A stretch of 64,000 nucleotides of DNA from Breoghania sp037026715 (lineage in GTDB: Bacteria; Pseudomonadota; Alphaproteobacteria; Rhizobiales; Stappiaceae): contig NZ_JBANCG010000009.1 of assembly GCF_037026715.1 (NCBI RefSeq), forward strand, positions 149,002 to 213,001. The letters run 5' to 3'. The position numbers were made by a program, and so were the translations under genes. The notes under the pieces are model-generated. The model worked only from the letters and a program-made list of their open reading frames with translations. It was not told where the DNA came from and made no database searches. Positions 1-8,756 of this stretch are shown here, piece by piece (within the stretch, counting starts at the first letter, position 1; each line of letters starts with the position of its first letter).

Positions 1-344
1 GCGGCTCGATGCAGGACACCTTCGAGGGCGGCCACGAAGGCGAGGTGGAATTCGACGCGGATAACCTCTCAGAGGCGCACCGTCACGAGGGCCTTGTCGA
101 GGAAGAAGTCGACGATCTGACGGAGGATGAGCTGGTCTCGCTGCTGGAGGACCTGAACGTCGACGAGGCGGCGGAACTGGTGGCGATCACATGGATCGGT
201 CGCGGCGACTACGAGCCGGCCGATCTGGCGACAGCGATCGAGGAAGCGCGCAGCCGTGCGCTCGGACCGACGGCGCGGTATCTCGCGCGCATGGCCTATT
301 TCGCCGATTATCTGGAAGCCGGGCTCGACGCGCTGAATCTCTAG
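1..344 (+). CDS. DUF3775 family protein, 5'-truncated by window edge
   Basis: Small acidic cytoplasmic protein of unknown function that I assign to DUF3775 from the core 'LTEDELVSLLEDLNVDEAAE' followed by an ITWIGRGDY segment. The first in-frame ATG is at 9, but the frame is open to the edge. Family members normally carry an N-terminal segment of about 30 residues that is missing here, so the true start most likely lies outside the window. The stop is the TAG at 342-344. No signal peptide or membrane segment is visible. The downstream gene is on the opposite strand, so no operon partner can be named. The family call is fairly secure and the function is unknown. Confidence 0.7.
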   Translation, partial: GSMQDTFEGGHEGEVEFDADNLSEAHRHEGLVEEEVDDLTEDELVSLLEDLNVDEAAELVAITWIGRGDYEPADLATAIEEARSRALGPTARYLARMAYFADYLEAGLDALNL

Positions 345-411
345 CCTGGGCCTCGCGTTCCAGGCGATGAAGACCCCGCCCGACGCGTCTCGCCGGGAGA
401 GGCGGAAACGT

Positions 412-765
412 CTACCCGCGAAAGATGAAAGCCGCACCGGCCGCGATGAGAGCGAAGCCGATCAGGTGGTTCGCCGTGACCGGCTCTTTCAGGTAGACGA
501 CGGAAAAACCCACGAACACGACGAGCGTTATCACTTCCTGAATCGTCTTGAGCTGGGCGGTCGAATAAACCGTGTGGCCGATCCGGTTGGCGGGGACCGC
601 CAGCCAGTATTCGAAAAACGCGATGCCCCAGCTTGCCAGAACGATCAGCGCCAGCGGGGCCGCCTTGATCTTGAGGTGACCGTACCAGGCGATCGTCATG
701 AACAGGTTCGATCCGATCAGCATGACGATGGGGAGGATATGGGAGAGCGTCGGCGGGAGAGGCAT
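412..765 (-). CDS. DUF486 / DMT-superfamily small membrane protein
   Basis: Integral membrane protein of 117 residues with four predicted hydrophobic helices. The first runs from about residue 8 to 28, the next two cover 34-54 and 78-96, and the last is at 98-114. The pattern (IAWYGHLK, a central FFEYWLAVPANRIG block, then TIQEVITLVVFVGFSVVYLKEP) matches DUF486, a half-size relative of drug/metabolite transporters that probably works as a dimer. The substrate is unknown. It converges with the DUF3775 gene on its left and diverges from the EamA transporter on its right, with about 170 bases between starts. Confidence 0.8.
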   Translation of the reverse strand: MPLPPTLSHILPIVMLIGSNLFMTIAWYGHLKIKAAPLALIVLASWGIAFFEYWLAVPANRIGHTVYSTAQLKTIQEVITLVVFVGFSVVYLKEPVTANHLIGFALIAAGAAFIFRG

Positions 766-936
766 TTTATGGTCACCTGTGCGGCGGGAGCGGGTGTTCT
801 ATTGCCGGCGAGACCTGTGGGCAATCGTCTTTTTGAAAACGCCGCTCGCACGGATCGGTTGCGGACGCCAGCCCCGTGAACGGGGGATGTGCGTCGCCCC
901 ACTTGCCAGAACATTCTTCCTGGGCTACCGGGGCGT

Positions 937-1839
937 ATGACCCGTCTTGCAGCAAACCTTCTTCTGCTTCTCACCGCCTTCATCTGGGGCTCGGCCTTCG
1001 TGGCGCAATCCACGGCGATGTCGAGCCTTGGGCCGCTCACCTTCACCGGGTTGCGGTTCCTGATCGCGGCCGCCTGTCTTGCGCCCTTCGCGCTGCGAGA
1101 AGCGCGAAAGCACCGCGATGTGCCGGTATCGCGTGCGCATGCGGGCATGTTTCTGGTCGTCGGTCTTGTCTTTCTGTGTGGGATCTCCCTGCAGCAGGTC
1201 GGGCTGGTTTACACCACGGTGACGAATGCGGGCTTTCTGACCGGGCTCTACGTGGTGATGGTGCCGATGATTGGCGCCGCGGTCTTTCGCGACATGCCGC
1301 ATCCGGTCGTCTGGCCCGCTTCCCTGGCCTCGGTCGTCGGTATCTATCTTCTGGGGGGCGGCGGGATCGGGGGGCTCAACTGGGGCGACGGTCTCGTCTT
1401 CGCCTGTGCCGTCTTCTGGGCCTTGCACGTGTTGCTTGTCGGGCGTCTGGGCGCGCAGGGGGCCCGTCCGCTGATGCTGTCCTTCGTGCAGTTTGCCATT
1501 GTCGGCGCCGGCTCCTTCGTCCCGGGTCTGCTGCTGGAAGGCGTGACCTGGGCGGGCGTGAAGAATGCCTCGTTCGAGCTTTTCTATACGGGCGTCATTT
1601 CCGGCGGGCTCGCCTTCACGCTGCAGGTCATCGGCCAGCGCTGGACCAAGGCGGCGGACGCAGCAATCATCCTTTCCGCCGAGGCGCTGTTCGCAGCCCT
1701 TTGCGGCGCGATCCTCCTCGGCGAACGGCTGACGCCGGCGGGGCTTGCCGGCTGTGCGCTGATCTTCGTCGCGATCATTGCCGTTCAGATCCTGCCGTTC
1801 TTCGGCCGTCGCCGGATCGCCACCCCGCCAGCCCTTTGA
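937..1839 (+). CDS. EamA-domain DMT family transporter
   Basis: Inner-membrane exporter-like protein of 300 residues with ten hydrophobic helices arranged as two EamA repeats. The N-terminal repeat shows the usual LLLTAFIWGSAFV start and the C-terminal repeat ends with the SAEALFAALCGAILLGERLTPAGLAGC signature region typical of the family. An upstream ATG at 889 is in frame, but starting there would put a 16-residue non-hydrophobic stretch before helix 1. I prefer 937 because the protein then begins directly with the first helix, as in relatives. The substrate cannot be told from sequence; family members export amino acids, metabolites or drugs. A second, only distantly similar, EamA gene lies near 22.8-23.7 kb. 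Confidence 0.85.
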   Translation: MTRLAANLLLLLTAFIWGSAFVAQSTAMSSLGPLTFTGLRFLIAAACLAPFALREARKHRDVPVSRAHAGMFLVVGLVFLCGISLQQVGLVYTTVTNAGFLTGLYVVMVPMIGAAVFRDMPHPVVWPASLASVVGIYLLGGGGIGGLNWGDGLVFACAVFWALHVLLVGRLGAQGARPLMLSFVQFAIVGAGSFVPGLLLEGVTWAGVKNASFELFYTGVISGGLAFTLQVIGQRWTKAADAAIILSAEALFAALCGAILLGERLTPAGLAGCALIFVAIIAVQILPFFGRRRIATPPAL

Positions 1840-1914
1840 ACCCGGCGCTTTGAACCCGCGCGCCGTGTGGCGCGCGGGCTCCTTTCGTCATTAGGTTCCG
1901 GTCGTCTTGCGCGA

Positions 1915-3543
1915 TCAGTTGGCCTGGCGGATGCGGCCGTCGGTGCGCGGCTCGTAGCCGTCGGCCTTCGAGATATAGTCGGCGACGGCGTCCTCGAGGT
2001 TGGGGCCGAAGTCGTAGGCATCCTGGCCGGCCGTGGCGAAGATCGCATAGCCGTCGCCGCCGCCGCGCATGTAGTTGTTCGACACCACGCCGTAGAGCCT
2101 GTCCGGTTCGATCGGGGCATAGCCCCCGTCCGTCATGATCTCGACCGACACCACACGTTTGCCGGCGGGCTTGCCGGCGTCCCACACGACTTTCATGCCG
2201 GCGACCTGCGGGAAGCGGCCCGCGCCGTCCTCGACCTGCGAAAATCCGTTCTCCAGCGCGGCAAGAACGTCGGATCCCTTGAGGCGGAAGGTCGCCAGCG
2301 TGTTCTGGAAGGGCAGCACGGTCAGGACCTCGCCCATGGTGACGTCGCCGGCATCGATGGACGCGCGCAGGCCGCCGCCGTTCTGGATGGCGATGTCGAT
2401 GCCCTGATCCTTCACCCGCGCGAGCATCGCATCGGCGACGAGATCGCCCATCTCGCATTCCTGCTTGCGGCAGACCTCGCGCGAGCCCTCCACTGCGGCC
2501 GTGGTCCGGCCGATGACCTCGTTGCGGATCTCGTCGAGCGGCGCGGCGAGTTCGGCGACGCGCTTGCCGGTTTCGGCATCCCCTATGACGCTCGCGTCCA
2601 TCAGGATGGGGGCGCCTGCCGCGGAGACGAGATCTCCGGCGTCGTTCCAAACGACATTCACCTCGCCCAGGAACTTGCCGTAGGCAGCGGCCTGGACGAT
2701 GGCCGTACGGCCGCCTTCCGCGTTGTCGACGAAGGTCGGGTAAGGACCCTCGGCCTTGTCATCGGAGTTGGAGAGGTAGGTGTGAGAGTGGCCGCCGACG
2801 ATCACGTCTATGCCCGGCACCAGGGCGGCGATCTCCTTGTCGTGCTTGTAGCCGGAATGCGACAGCACGATGATTCGCGTGATACCGGCCGCCTGAAACG
2901 CCTGCGTCGCGCCCTTCAGGGTGGCGACGGCATCGAGGAAACGGACATCGTCGCCGGGGGAGGAAAGCTCGCCGGTGTCCTCGGCAGTGATGCCGATCAG
3001 GCCGATCTTCTCGCCGCCGACCTCCATCACCAAGGCGCTCCTGAGTTTGTCCTTCAGGGAAGCCTCACGGGAAACGTCGGCATTGGCGAGCAGGATCGGG
3101 AAATCGATGGCTTCGATGAAGGCGGAGAGGACCTCGGGGCCGTCGTCGAATTCGTGGTTGCCGACGACCATGGCGTCGTAACCGATCCGGTTCATCAGTT
3201 CGGCTGCGGCCTTGCCCTTGTAGTGGGTGAAGAACAGCGAACCCTGGAACTGGTCGCCGCCGTCGAGCAGCAGAACATTGCCGCCGGCTGCGCGGATGGC
3301 ATCGCGGCGCTCGGTGATCTTGGCCATGAACCGGGCGGAGCCGCCGAAGCACTTGCCGGCCTTGTCGTCCTCAGCGCCGCAGGTGGAATCGTATTTGTTG
3401 ATCGGCTCGATGCGCGAATGGAAATCGTTCGTGTGCAGGATGGTCAATGCGTAATCGGCACGCGCAGCGCCGCCAAGGATGAGGCCGGCGGCCAGGGTCG
3501 CCGGGAAAATAAAGGCATTCCGAAAAATCAACGCAGTCTTCAT
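1915..3543 (-). CDS. periplasmic bifunctional metallophosphatase / 5'-nucleotidase (UshA family)
   Basis: Exported two-domain hydrolase of 542 residues that should remove phosphate from nucleotides or related compounds in the periplasm. The start at 3543 gives a clean signal peptide ending AGLILGGAARA before ADYALTILH. The N-terminal metallophosphatase domain shows LHTNDFHSRIEP, a GGDQFQGSLF metal-bridging Asp motif, GNHEFDDG (Asn-His) and GGHSHTYL. The C-terminal 5'-nucleotidase domain has the NGGGLRASIDAGDVTMGE and PFQNTLATFRLKG motifs that stack the base. The length fits the UshA/YfkN group. The gene stands alone between the EamA transporter (convergent) and the DUF423 gene (same strand, about 100 bases apart). 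The exact substrate is uncertain. Confidence 0.88.
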   Translation of the reverse strand: MKTALIFRNAFIFPATLAAGLILGGAARADYALTILHTNDFHSRIEPINKYDSTCGAEDDKAGKCFGGSARFMAKITERRDAIRAAGGNVLLLDGGDQFQGSLFFTHYKGKAAAELMNRIGYDAMVVGNHEFDDGPEVLSAFIEAIDFPILLANADVSREASLKDKLRSALVMEVGGEKIGLIGITAEDTGELSSPGDDVRFLDAVATLKGATQAFQAAGITRIIVLSHSGYKHDKEIAALVPGIDVIVGGHSHTYLSNSDDKAEGPYPTFVDNAEGGRTAIVQAAAYGKFLGEVNVVWNDAGDLVSAAGAPILMDASVIGDAETGKRVAELAAPLDEIRNEVIGRTTAAVEGSREVCRKQECEMGDLVADAMLARVKDQGIDIAIQNGGGLRASIDAGDVTMGEVLTVLPFQNTLATFRLKGSDVLAALENGFSQVEDGAGRFPQVAGMKVVWDAGKPAGKRVVSVEIMTDGGYAPIEPDRLYGVVSNNYMRGGGDGYAIFATAGQDAYDFGPNLEDAVADYISKADGYEPRTDGRIRQAN

Positions 3544-3639
3544 GTCACGCCCCGTTCTGGCCTGAGGGAAGGTGGCCGATACGGTGCCTTGAACGGGGCG
3601 GTGCCGCAACTCAAACCTGCTGCGGCCTGATGTTCCCTC

Positions 3640-4029
3640 CTAGCCCGCCGGGTCGCGTCGAAACAGGGCGGGCAGGGCGAGGATCGCAGTCGCGAGCCAG
3701 CCCAGGATGAGCAGGCTTCCGCCGGTTGGCGCGGCATAGGGAAAGAGCGAGAAATCGAGAAAGGCGCGCGTGACCATGTCGCCGCAGAACAGCATGGTTC
3801 CGAGAGTTGTCATCAGCGCGGGCAGGACGGGCAGGGCGATAATGCGCCGGGTGCCGGGCAGGGAAAGCAGGATCAGCAGTGGCGCGTGCGCGAGTGCGAT
3901 GGCGGCGGCCGAGCGCACGAAATCGGAGCCGTCGACATGTGCCGCGGCTGCGGAAAGCGCAACGCCGGCCGCGCCGGCAAGGCCGCCGGCAATGGCGGGC
4001 CAGACGAGAAGAGAAGGGCGGTCTGTCAT
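3640..4029 (-). CDS. DUF423 family membrane protein
   Basis: Small inner-membrane protein of 129 residues with four hydrophobic helices. It has the DUF423 (YgdD-like) pattern: a first helix rich in Gly and Ala ending in an AAHVDG block where most members have GAFGAH, a helix starting IALAHAPLLILL, then LGTMLFCGDMVTRAF and a final TPxGG-like turn (APTGGSLLILGWLA). Its function is unknown. The key His is kept but the GAFGAH motif is degraded, so this is a divergent member. It diverges from the GNAT gene at 4172. Confidence 0.75.
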   Translation of the reverse strand: MTDRPSLLVWPAIAGGLAGAAGVALSAAAAHVDGSDFVRSAAAIALAHAPLLILLSLPGTRRIIALPVLPALMTTLGTMLFCGDMVTRAFLDFSLFPYAAPTGGSLLILGWLATAILALPALFRRDPAG

Positions 4030-4171
4030 GCGTGCCTTTCAGAAGGGACGGTTCGAGGGCGGCGTGGTGCAGGCTTTGCGACAGCCCTCCCACGGCCTGT
4101 CGCGGTGCGCGGCAAGGGTAGACGAGCCGAAAGAGCTTTCAAGCCTTTCGGCGACGCCGTAGAGTGATGCC

Positions 4172-4696
4172 ATGAAGATCGATGCCGTCACCATTCGCCA
4201 GGCTCGACCGGAGGATGCCGGAGTGCTCGCCGACATCCACGATGCGGCGTGGCACGGTGCCTATCGCGGCGTTCTGTCTGGCGTCGAGCTGGAGCGCCTC
4301 CTAGCCCGAAGGGGCGTTTCCTGGTGGCATGCCGCCATCCGCTACAAGACGCGCATCCTCGTTCTCGACGTGTGTGGTACGCTGGCTGGCTACGCCACTT
4401 TCGGGCACAGCCGGCTGAAGCACCTGCCCTTCGCCGGCGAGATCTACGAGCTCTATCTTCGGCCTGATCACCAGGGCCTCGGCTTTGGCCGGCGGCTCTT
4501 CCAGGCCACGCGCGGCGCGATGAACTCCGCCGCGCTGCCCGGTGTCGCGGTGCGCGTGCTGAAGGAGAACCTGCCGGCCCAGGCTTTCTATGAGGCCATG
4601 GGCGGCGGTTTGTGCGACGAGAAGGTGGAGCGCATAGGCAAATCCGACATCGCGATCCGGGTCTATGGCTGGGCTGAGCCCGGCAGGGAGCGGTAG
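4172..4696 (+). CDS. GNAT family N-acetyltransferase
   Basis: Cytoplasmic acetyl-CoA-dependent acyltransferase of 174 residues. It begins with the typical 'TIRQARPEDAGVLADIHDAA' strand-helix, followed by a beta strand that ends IYELYLRPDHQGLGFGRRLF. That segment is the acetyl-CoA pyrophosphate-binding loop (Q/R-x-x-G-x-G/A pattern). The C-terminal motif LKENLPAQAFYEAMGG is the conserved NxxAxxFYxxxGF strand. The substrate is unknown. It is followed by a 344-base gap before ppa and is probably monocistronic. Confidence 0.85.
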   Translation: MKIDAVTIRQARPEDAGVLADIHDAAWHGAYRGVLSGVELERLLARRGVSWWHAAIRYKTRILVLDVCGTLAGYATFGHSRLKHLPFAGEIYELYLRPDHQGLGFGRRLFQATRGAMNSAALPGVAVRVLKENLPAQAFYEAMGGGLCDEKVERIGKSDIAIRVYGWAEPGRER

Positions 4697-5040
4697 GGCT
4701 CCGCCGGGGCTCGGTGAAGCTTGGTACCCGGCTGGAATTCATGGCGAATTTGGGCCTCTTCATGCTGCCTGCCGGTGCTTGTCGCACCGGCGAAACCGGA
4801 GAGGATCGCCTGTTTTCCGCATCCAGACCTTGCTGCAGCGCATATAATTGGCTTGCACTTTGTCGCAGTCCCCGGCACAAAGCCGGCGAACAGCGGCGGA
4901 TGCGGAGCACCCACTCCCGCTGCCGGCGATCCGGGCCCACCGGGGCTGCGGATCCAGATCATCTTCAAGCTCAACAGTACGCCGGGCCCGTCGACCGGAC
5001 CGCAGGGCGTGCCGTGAATCAAGCGAAGGAAGTCGCAACT
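4697..5040. other. intergenic region before ppa
   Basis: No convincing coding frame is visible here. A perfect TATAAT hexamer occurs at 4843-4848 on the plus strand, but no good -35 hexamer lies 16-18 bases upstream of it, so I do not call it a promoter. A Shine-Dalgarno-like AAGGAAG sits just before the ppa start. I see no riboswitch-like fold or repeat. Confidence 0.4.
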
Positions 5041-5577
5041 ATGCGCATCGATGCCGTGCCGATCGGAAAGAACCCGCCGGAAGATGTCAATGTGATCATC
5101 GAGGTGCCGGTCGGTGGCGAGCCGGTCAAGTATGAGATGGACAAGGCCGCGGGCGCCATGTTCGTGGACCGTTTCCTCTATACGCCGATGCGGTATCCGG
5201 GCAATTACGGCTTCGTGCCGCACACGCTCTCCGATGACGGCGACCCCATCGATGTCATCGTCTGCAACCAGCGCCCGGTGGTGCCCGGCGCCATCCTCAA
5301 CTGCCGACCCATCGGCGTGTTGATGATGGAAGACGAATCCGGCATGGACGAGAAGGTGCTGGCCGTGCCGCACCCCAAGCTTACCCGCCGCTACGACCGG
5401 ATCAACAGCTACGAGGATCTGCCGGAGATCACCATCAAGCAGTTCGAGCACTTCTTCGAGCACTACAAGGATCTCGAAGACGGCAAGTGGGTGAAGGTGA
5501 AGGGCTGGGCCGGCGTCGATGTCGCAAAGCGGCTCATTACCGAGGCGATCGAGCGGGCGAAGAACGAGAAGGCCTGA
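5041..5577 (+). CDS. ppa: inorganic pyrophosphatase
   Basis: Soluble family I pyrophosphatase of 178 residues, the normal bacterial length. It hydrolyses pyrophosphate and so drives nucleic acid, protein and lipid synthesis. The metal-binding signature DGDPIDVIV is at about residues 66-74, with the third Asp in the GMDEKVLAV segment. Other family marks are KYEMDK, RFLYTPMRYPGNYGF and the late ITIKQFEHFFEHYKDLE. The ATG at 5041 is preceded by AAGGAAG; upstream in-frame ATGs add sequence that resembles no family member. A strong rho-independent terminator follows, so the gene is probably a single transcription unit. Confidence 0.97.
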   Translation: MRIDAVPIGKNPPEDVNVIIEVPVGGEPVKYEMDKAAGAMFVDRFLYTPMRYPGNYGFVPHTLSDDGDPIDVIVCNQRPVVPGAILNCRPIGVLMMEDESGMDEKVLAVPHPKLTRRYDRINSYEDLPEITIKQFEHFFEHYKDLEDGKWVKVKGWAGVDVAKRLITEAIERAKNEKA

Positions 5578-5647
5578 AAGGTCGGAACATCATGTGACGG
5601 CTGACCCGCTGCCGGAGTGCGGCGCGGGCCGGTTCGAGCGTTTCCGG

Positions 5648-5673
5648 AAGCGGGGGCTTTGCTCCCGCTTTTT
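5648..5673 (+). terminator. rho-independent terminator after ppa
   Basis: Stem AAGCGGGGGC (5648-5657) pairs with GCTCCCGCTT (5661-5670) across a TTT loop, with one G-U pair, and runs into a T tract. It lies 70 bases after the ppa stop. Confidence 0.85.
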
Positions 5674-5789
5674 CCGTTTTTCCGGCGTCGTGTCGATCAG
5701 ATCGCACAGATCTGGTCGGACTATGCTCTAGGTATTGATCTGGAGCGGTTTCTTGTCGATCAGGCGGTTTCGTCTGAACGGAAAGCGCT

Positions 5790-6128
5790 TTAGCCCCAAT
5801 CCTCCCAGCGCGGGCGCAGGCTCGCCAGCATGCGACGGGCGAAGTGGCGCCACATGGCTGCGACCACCACGACCATCGCGACGAAGGCGATCCAGGCCGC
5901 GCCGAGCGCGAGCCCGGTATTGACCGGCTCTGTCGCGGCAAATGCCAGAACCGGCGTGAATGCGAGTGCCGCGGCGGCGAGGCCTGCGGCCATCGGGCCG
6001 CGCCGCACGTGCAAGCCACGATGGCCTTGCACCGCGATCCTGCCACGGTCGTCGAGCCGGGCCCCCACCCGAACTGTCTTCGGTTCGCTCAGGTTCGCCC
6101 CGAAGGGCACGCTACGGTGATACTGCAT
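5790..6128 (-). CDS. small membrane protein of unknown function
   Basis: I do not recognise this 112-residue protein. The ATG at 6128 has a Shine-Dalgarno-like AGGGGA seven bases upstream. An internal ATG at 5993 would give a 67-residue product that begins directly with a hydrophobic segment (MAAGLAAAALAFTPVLAFA), which could be a signal peptide or first helix. A second hydrophobic helix (ALGAAWIAFVAMVVVVAAMW) is followed by a basic tail. The N-terminal 45 residues are polar, basic and low in sequence character, so the shorter form is possible. It stands alone. Coding status is likely but not certain. Confidence 0.5.
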   Translation of the reverse strand: MQYHRSVPFGANLSEPKTVRVGARLDDRGRIAVQGHRGLHVRRGPMAAGLAAAALAFTPVLAFAATEPVNTGLALGAAWIAFVAMVVVVAAMWRHFARRMLASLRPRWEDWG

Positions 6129-6320
6129 GGGACCGTCCCCTGTGGTCCGTTTACTGACAAGGCCGATTATCCCGGCGATTGGGCCTCGACCGTGCCGGGA
6201 TTGGGACTTCTGCGGTGTGTTTTGGGGACGAAATTGTGGCGCCGGTGAACACTGTGGCGCAATCGGGGCGGGCCGGTCGACGTGCGGCCGTTTTCTGCGC
6301 TTTCGGTTTACGCGAGAGTG

Positions 6321-6635
6321 TTAAAGCGAGGCGATCTCGGAGGCCGGGCAAAGGATCGTGCGGCGGACGGGCTCCAGAAGATCGTTCTCGAAGCGATCGA
6401 ACAGCGCGCCGACATAGCCGAGCCGGTTATGGGTCTCGTAGCCTTCGCGGGTCTCCCAGGTCTGCACGACGACGAGATCGGTCTTCGATCTGTCGGTGGT
6501 ATAAATGTCATAGGCCAGGCAGAGGTCCTCCTCGCCGCTCAGCGCGGCCACGACGGAAAGGGCATCGACGAGATCTTCCCGGCGTTCGGCCCTTATGCTC
6601 ACGTGGAACAGGATCGTCACGTTGGTCATGACCAT
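6321..6635 (-). CDS. antibiotic biosynthesis monooxygenase (ABM) domain protein
   Basis: Protein of 104 residues with a ferredoxin-like ABM fold: beta strand VTILFHVSIRAERREDLVDAL, helix, then YDIYTTDRSKTDLVVVQTWETREGYETHNRL, a typical W-x-s-x-e-a-y-x-x-H ending strand. Such proteins act on small aromatic or quinone-like compounds or degrade haem, usually as dimers. Alternative start two residues in (6629). It lies about 70 bases downstream of a second ABM gene on the same strand, so the two are probably co-transcribed. Confidence 0.75.
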   Translation of the reverse strand: MVMTNVTILFHVSIRAERREDLVDALSVVAALSGEEDLCLAYDIYTTDRSKTDLVVVQTWETREGYETHNRLGYVGALFDRFENDLLEPVRRTILCPASEIASL

Positions 6636-6707
6636 CTCCCGCGGCAGGGTATTGGGCGACTGCGGACGTGGCCCGTCACGGTTGCGAACATGTGGCTCTC
6701 CCCGCCG

Positions 6708-7016
6708 TCACAGCAGCGTGTGCTCGGTTTCGATGGTGAAGGTTCGGTAGACGCTCGGCTGGGCGACGTAGGGTGCGGTCTCCTTCAGGTAGTCCTGCAG
6801 ATGGCGGGAGGCGAAATGAGCCGCCATAGCCTCCTTATCGTGCCAGCGGATCGTAACGATCAACTGGCATGGGGTGGTGGGGGAGGCGTGTATCGCGTGC
6901 TCAAGCCGCCCGAGTTCGTCTTGGAGACGGTCGATCAGCTCGCGTGCGGCCCGAAGAAATGCCTCGCGGTACTCCGGCTTGGTGTCGATCTGGATGATGG
7001 AGTAAAGCTTTGTCAC
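6708..7016 (-). CDS. antibiotic biosynthesis monooxygenase (ABM) domain protein
   Basis: Protein of 102 residues with the same ABM fold as its downstream neighbour but low identity to it. It starts KLYSIIQIDTKPEYREAFLRA, continues with a helix, then CQLIVTIRWHDKEAMAAHFASRHLQDYL, the conserved W...H...H block, and ends in a strand VYRTFTIE. The start ATG at 7016 follows directly after the divergent intergenic region shared with the aminotransferase. The substrate is unknown. The two ABM proteins could form a heterodimer, which is inference only. Confidence 0.75.
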   Translation of the reverse strand: MTKLYSIIQIDTKPEYREAFLRAARELIDRLQDELGRLEHAIHASPTTPCQLIVTIRWHDKEAMAAHFASRHLQDYLKETAPYVAQPSVYRTFTIETEHTLL

Positions 7017-7385
7017 GGCGCCTTCCGTCAGCGTTCTTGTGAGTGGGCCGCGTTATGCGGAGCGGTTGCCTTTTCTCCGGGGCGTCGGCGATGCACGTCC
7101 GGCCCGATCATCGGACGGGCTTGGCGGCCTCGTCTCTCGGACTTGACCCTCACACCGGGCTCGCCTCTACGGGTCACCATGTTTCACATGTATCCTAACG
7201 TATCATCGTATCCGGATTGGTGGAAATTTCGCTGTTGAGGTTAACGATACGGCCGGTGCCGGTATCAGACTGCGGGCGGTCGAACGCGCGCAGCTATTCA
7301 GGCTGTTGCGCGCGGGCGCGAGGCGGCATAGGGTCCGTGCGCCGTTTTTTGATTGACGGCGCCAATCCTCACGGAGAACAGAACT
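7017..7385. other. divergent intergenic region, possible aminotransferase promoter
   Basis: No gene seen. A perfect CTTGAC (7142-7147) followed after 17 bases by CTCTAC (7165-7170) is a candidate promoter reading toward the aminotransferase; the -10 is weak. Around 7192-7216 the pentamer GTATC occurs three times (GTATCCTAAC, GTATCATC, GTATCC). I see no terminator or riboswitch. Confidence 0.35.
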
Positions 7386-8588
7386 ATGGCTTTTCTTGCC
7401 GACTCGCTTTCCCGGGTGAAACCGTCTGCGACCATCGCGGTCACCAACAAGGCGCGGGAACTGAAAGCAGCCGGACGCGATGTTATCGGCCTCGGGGCCG
7501 GTGAACCGGATTTCGATACCCCGGAGAACATCAAGCAGGCAGCAATCAAGGCGATCACGGACGGCAAGACGAAATACACGGCGGTCGACGGTCTGCCCGA
7601 GCTGAAGCAGGCAATCGTCGACAAGTTCGCCCGCGAGAACGGTCTGACCTACAAGACCTCCGAGATCACCGTCGGCACCGGCGGCAAGCAGGTTCTCTAC
7701 AACGCCCTGATGGCGACGCTGAACCCCGGCGACGAGGTGCTGGTGCCCGCGCCTTACTGGGTGAGCTACCCGGATATGGTGCTTCTGGGCGGCGGAACGC
7801 CTGTTCCCGTCGATACCACCATCGAGAACGGCTTCAAGGTGACCCCGCAGGCGCTTGAAGCCGCGATCACGCCCAAGACCAAATGGCTGATCTTCAACTC
7901 GCCCTCCAACCCGTCCGGCGCGGCCTACACGCGCGGCGAACTGGAGGCGATCGCCAAGGTGCTCATGAAGCATCCCCATGTCTGGGTGATGACCGACGAC
8001 ATGTACGAGCACCTCGTCTATGACGATTTCGAGTTCACCACGATCGCGCAGGTGGAGCCGGGCCTGAAGGACCGCACGCTGACGGTCAATGGCGTGTCGA
8101 AAGCCTATGCGATGACCGGCTGGCGTATCGGCTATGCCGGCGGGCCGGGCGAGCTGATCAAGGCAATGGCGAAAATCCAGTCGCAGTCGACCTCCAACCC
8201 CTGCTCGATTTCGCAGTGGGCCGCGGTGGAGGCGCTCACCGGGCCGCAGGACTTCATTCCGAAGAACGCGGAGATCTTCAAGGGGCGACGCGATCTGGTC
8301 GTCTCGATGCTGAACCAGGCGCAGGGACTGAGCTGTCCGTCGCCGGAAGGCGCCTTCTATGTCTATCCCTCCTGCGCGGGGCTGATCGGCAAGACGACGG
8401 CTTCGGGAAAGAAGATCGAGACGGACGAGGACTTCGTCACCGCGCTTCTCGAGGACGAAGGGGTCGCGGTCGTGCAGGGCTCGGCCTTTGGGCTCGGCCC
8501 GAACTTCCGCGTCTCCTATGCGACCTCCACGCAGGCTCTGGAAGAGGCATGCACCCGTATCCAGCGTTTCTGCGGAAACGTGCGCTGA
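7386..8588 (+). CDS. aatA: PLP-dependent aspartate aminotransferase
   Basis: Cytoplasmic fold-type I transaminase of 400 residues that interconverts aspartate and oxaloacetate with glutamate as partner. Rhizobial AatA starts almost identically (MAFLADSLSRVKPSATIAV), which is why I place the start at 7386 and not at the ATG 33 bases upstream. A GGAG lies just before it. GLGAGEPDFDTP, GGKQVLYNALMATLNPGDEV and PAPYWVSYPDM are family marks. The PLP-binding lysine is Lys239 in VNGVSKAYAMTGWRIGYAGGP. The conserved Arg binding the substrate alpha-carboxylate is in LGPNFRVSYATS. It appears to be transcribed alone. Confidence 0.93.
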   Translation: MAFLADSLSRVKPSATIAVTNKARELKAAGRDVIGLGAGEPDFDTPENIKQAAIKAITDGKTKYTAVDGLPELKQAIVDKFARENGLTYKTSEITVGTGGKQVLYNALMATLNPGDEVLVPAPYWVSYPDMVLLGGGTPVPVDTTIENGFKVTPQALEAAITPKTKWLIFNSPSNPSGAAYTRGELEAIAKVLMKHPHVWVMTDDMYEHLVYDDFEFTTIAQVEPGLKDRTLTVNGVSKAYAMTGWRIGYAGGPGELIKAMAKIQSQSTSNPCSISQWAAVEALTGPQDFIPKNAEIFKGRRDLVVSMLNQAQGLSCPSPEGAFYVYPSCAGLIGKTTASGKKIETDEDFVTALLEDEGVAVVQGSAFGLGPNFRVSYATSTQALEEACTRIQRFCGNVR

Positions 8589-8756
8589 CGCCTGCCCGAT
8601 AGGGAAAATCACGGAACCCTCTACCGGACCGAGCGTTGGTCTGCCGAAGCGATGAACGGCCCGTCCCGGGCGGAAACGTCCGGGACAGGCCGGTGAAGCC
8701 AGGCTACGGCCGGGCCCGGCGCCAAGTCTCCGGACCTTGATACATGAGGGATTTCG

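Noticed and set aside
2067..3600. CRISPR array or tandem repeat in the window
   Set aside because: No regularly spaced direct repeats of 24-40 bases were found by eye here or elsewhere; repeated phrases were coding codons.
1867..3630. Long plus-strand frame across the 5'-nucleotidase gene
   Set aside because: It is the antisense of a clear signal-peptide-bearing enzyme and has no family traits of its own.
4843..4864. Sigma-54 or sigma-70 promoter before ppa
   Set aside because: TATAAT has no -35 at 16-18 bases. The nearby TGGCTTG...TTGTC fails the GG-N10-GC rule of a sigma-54 site.
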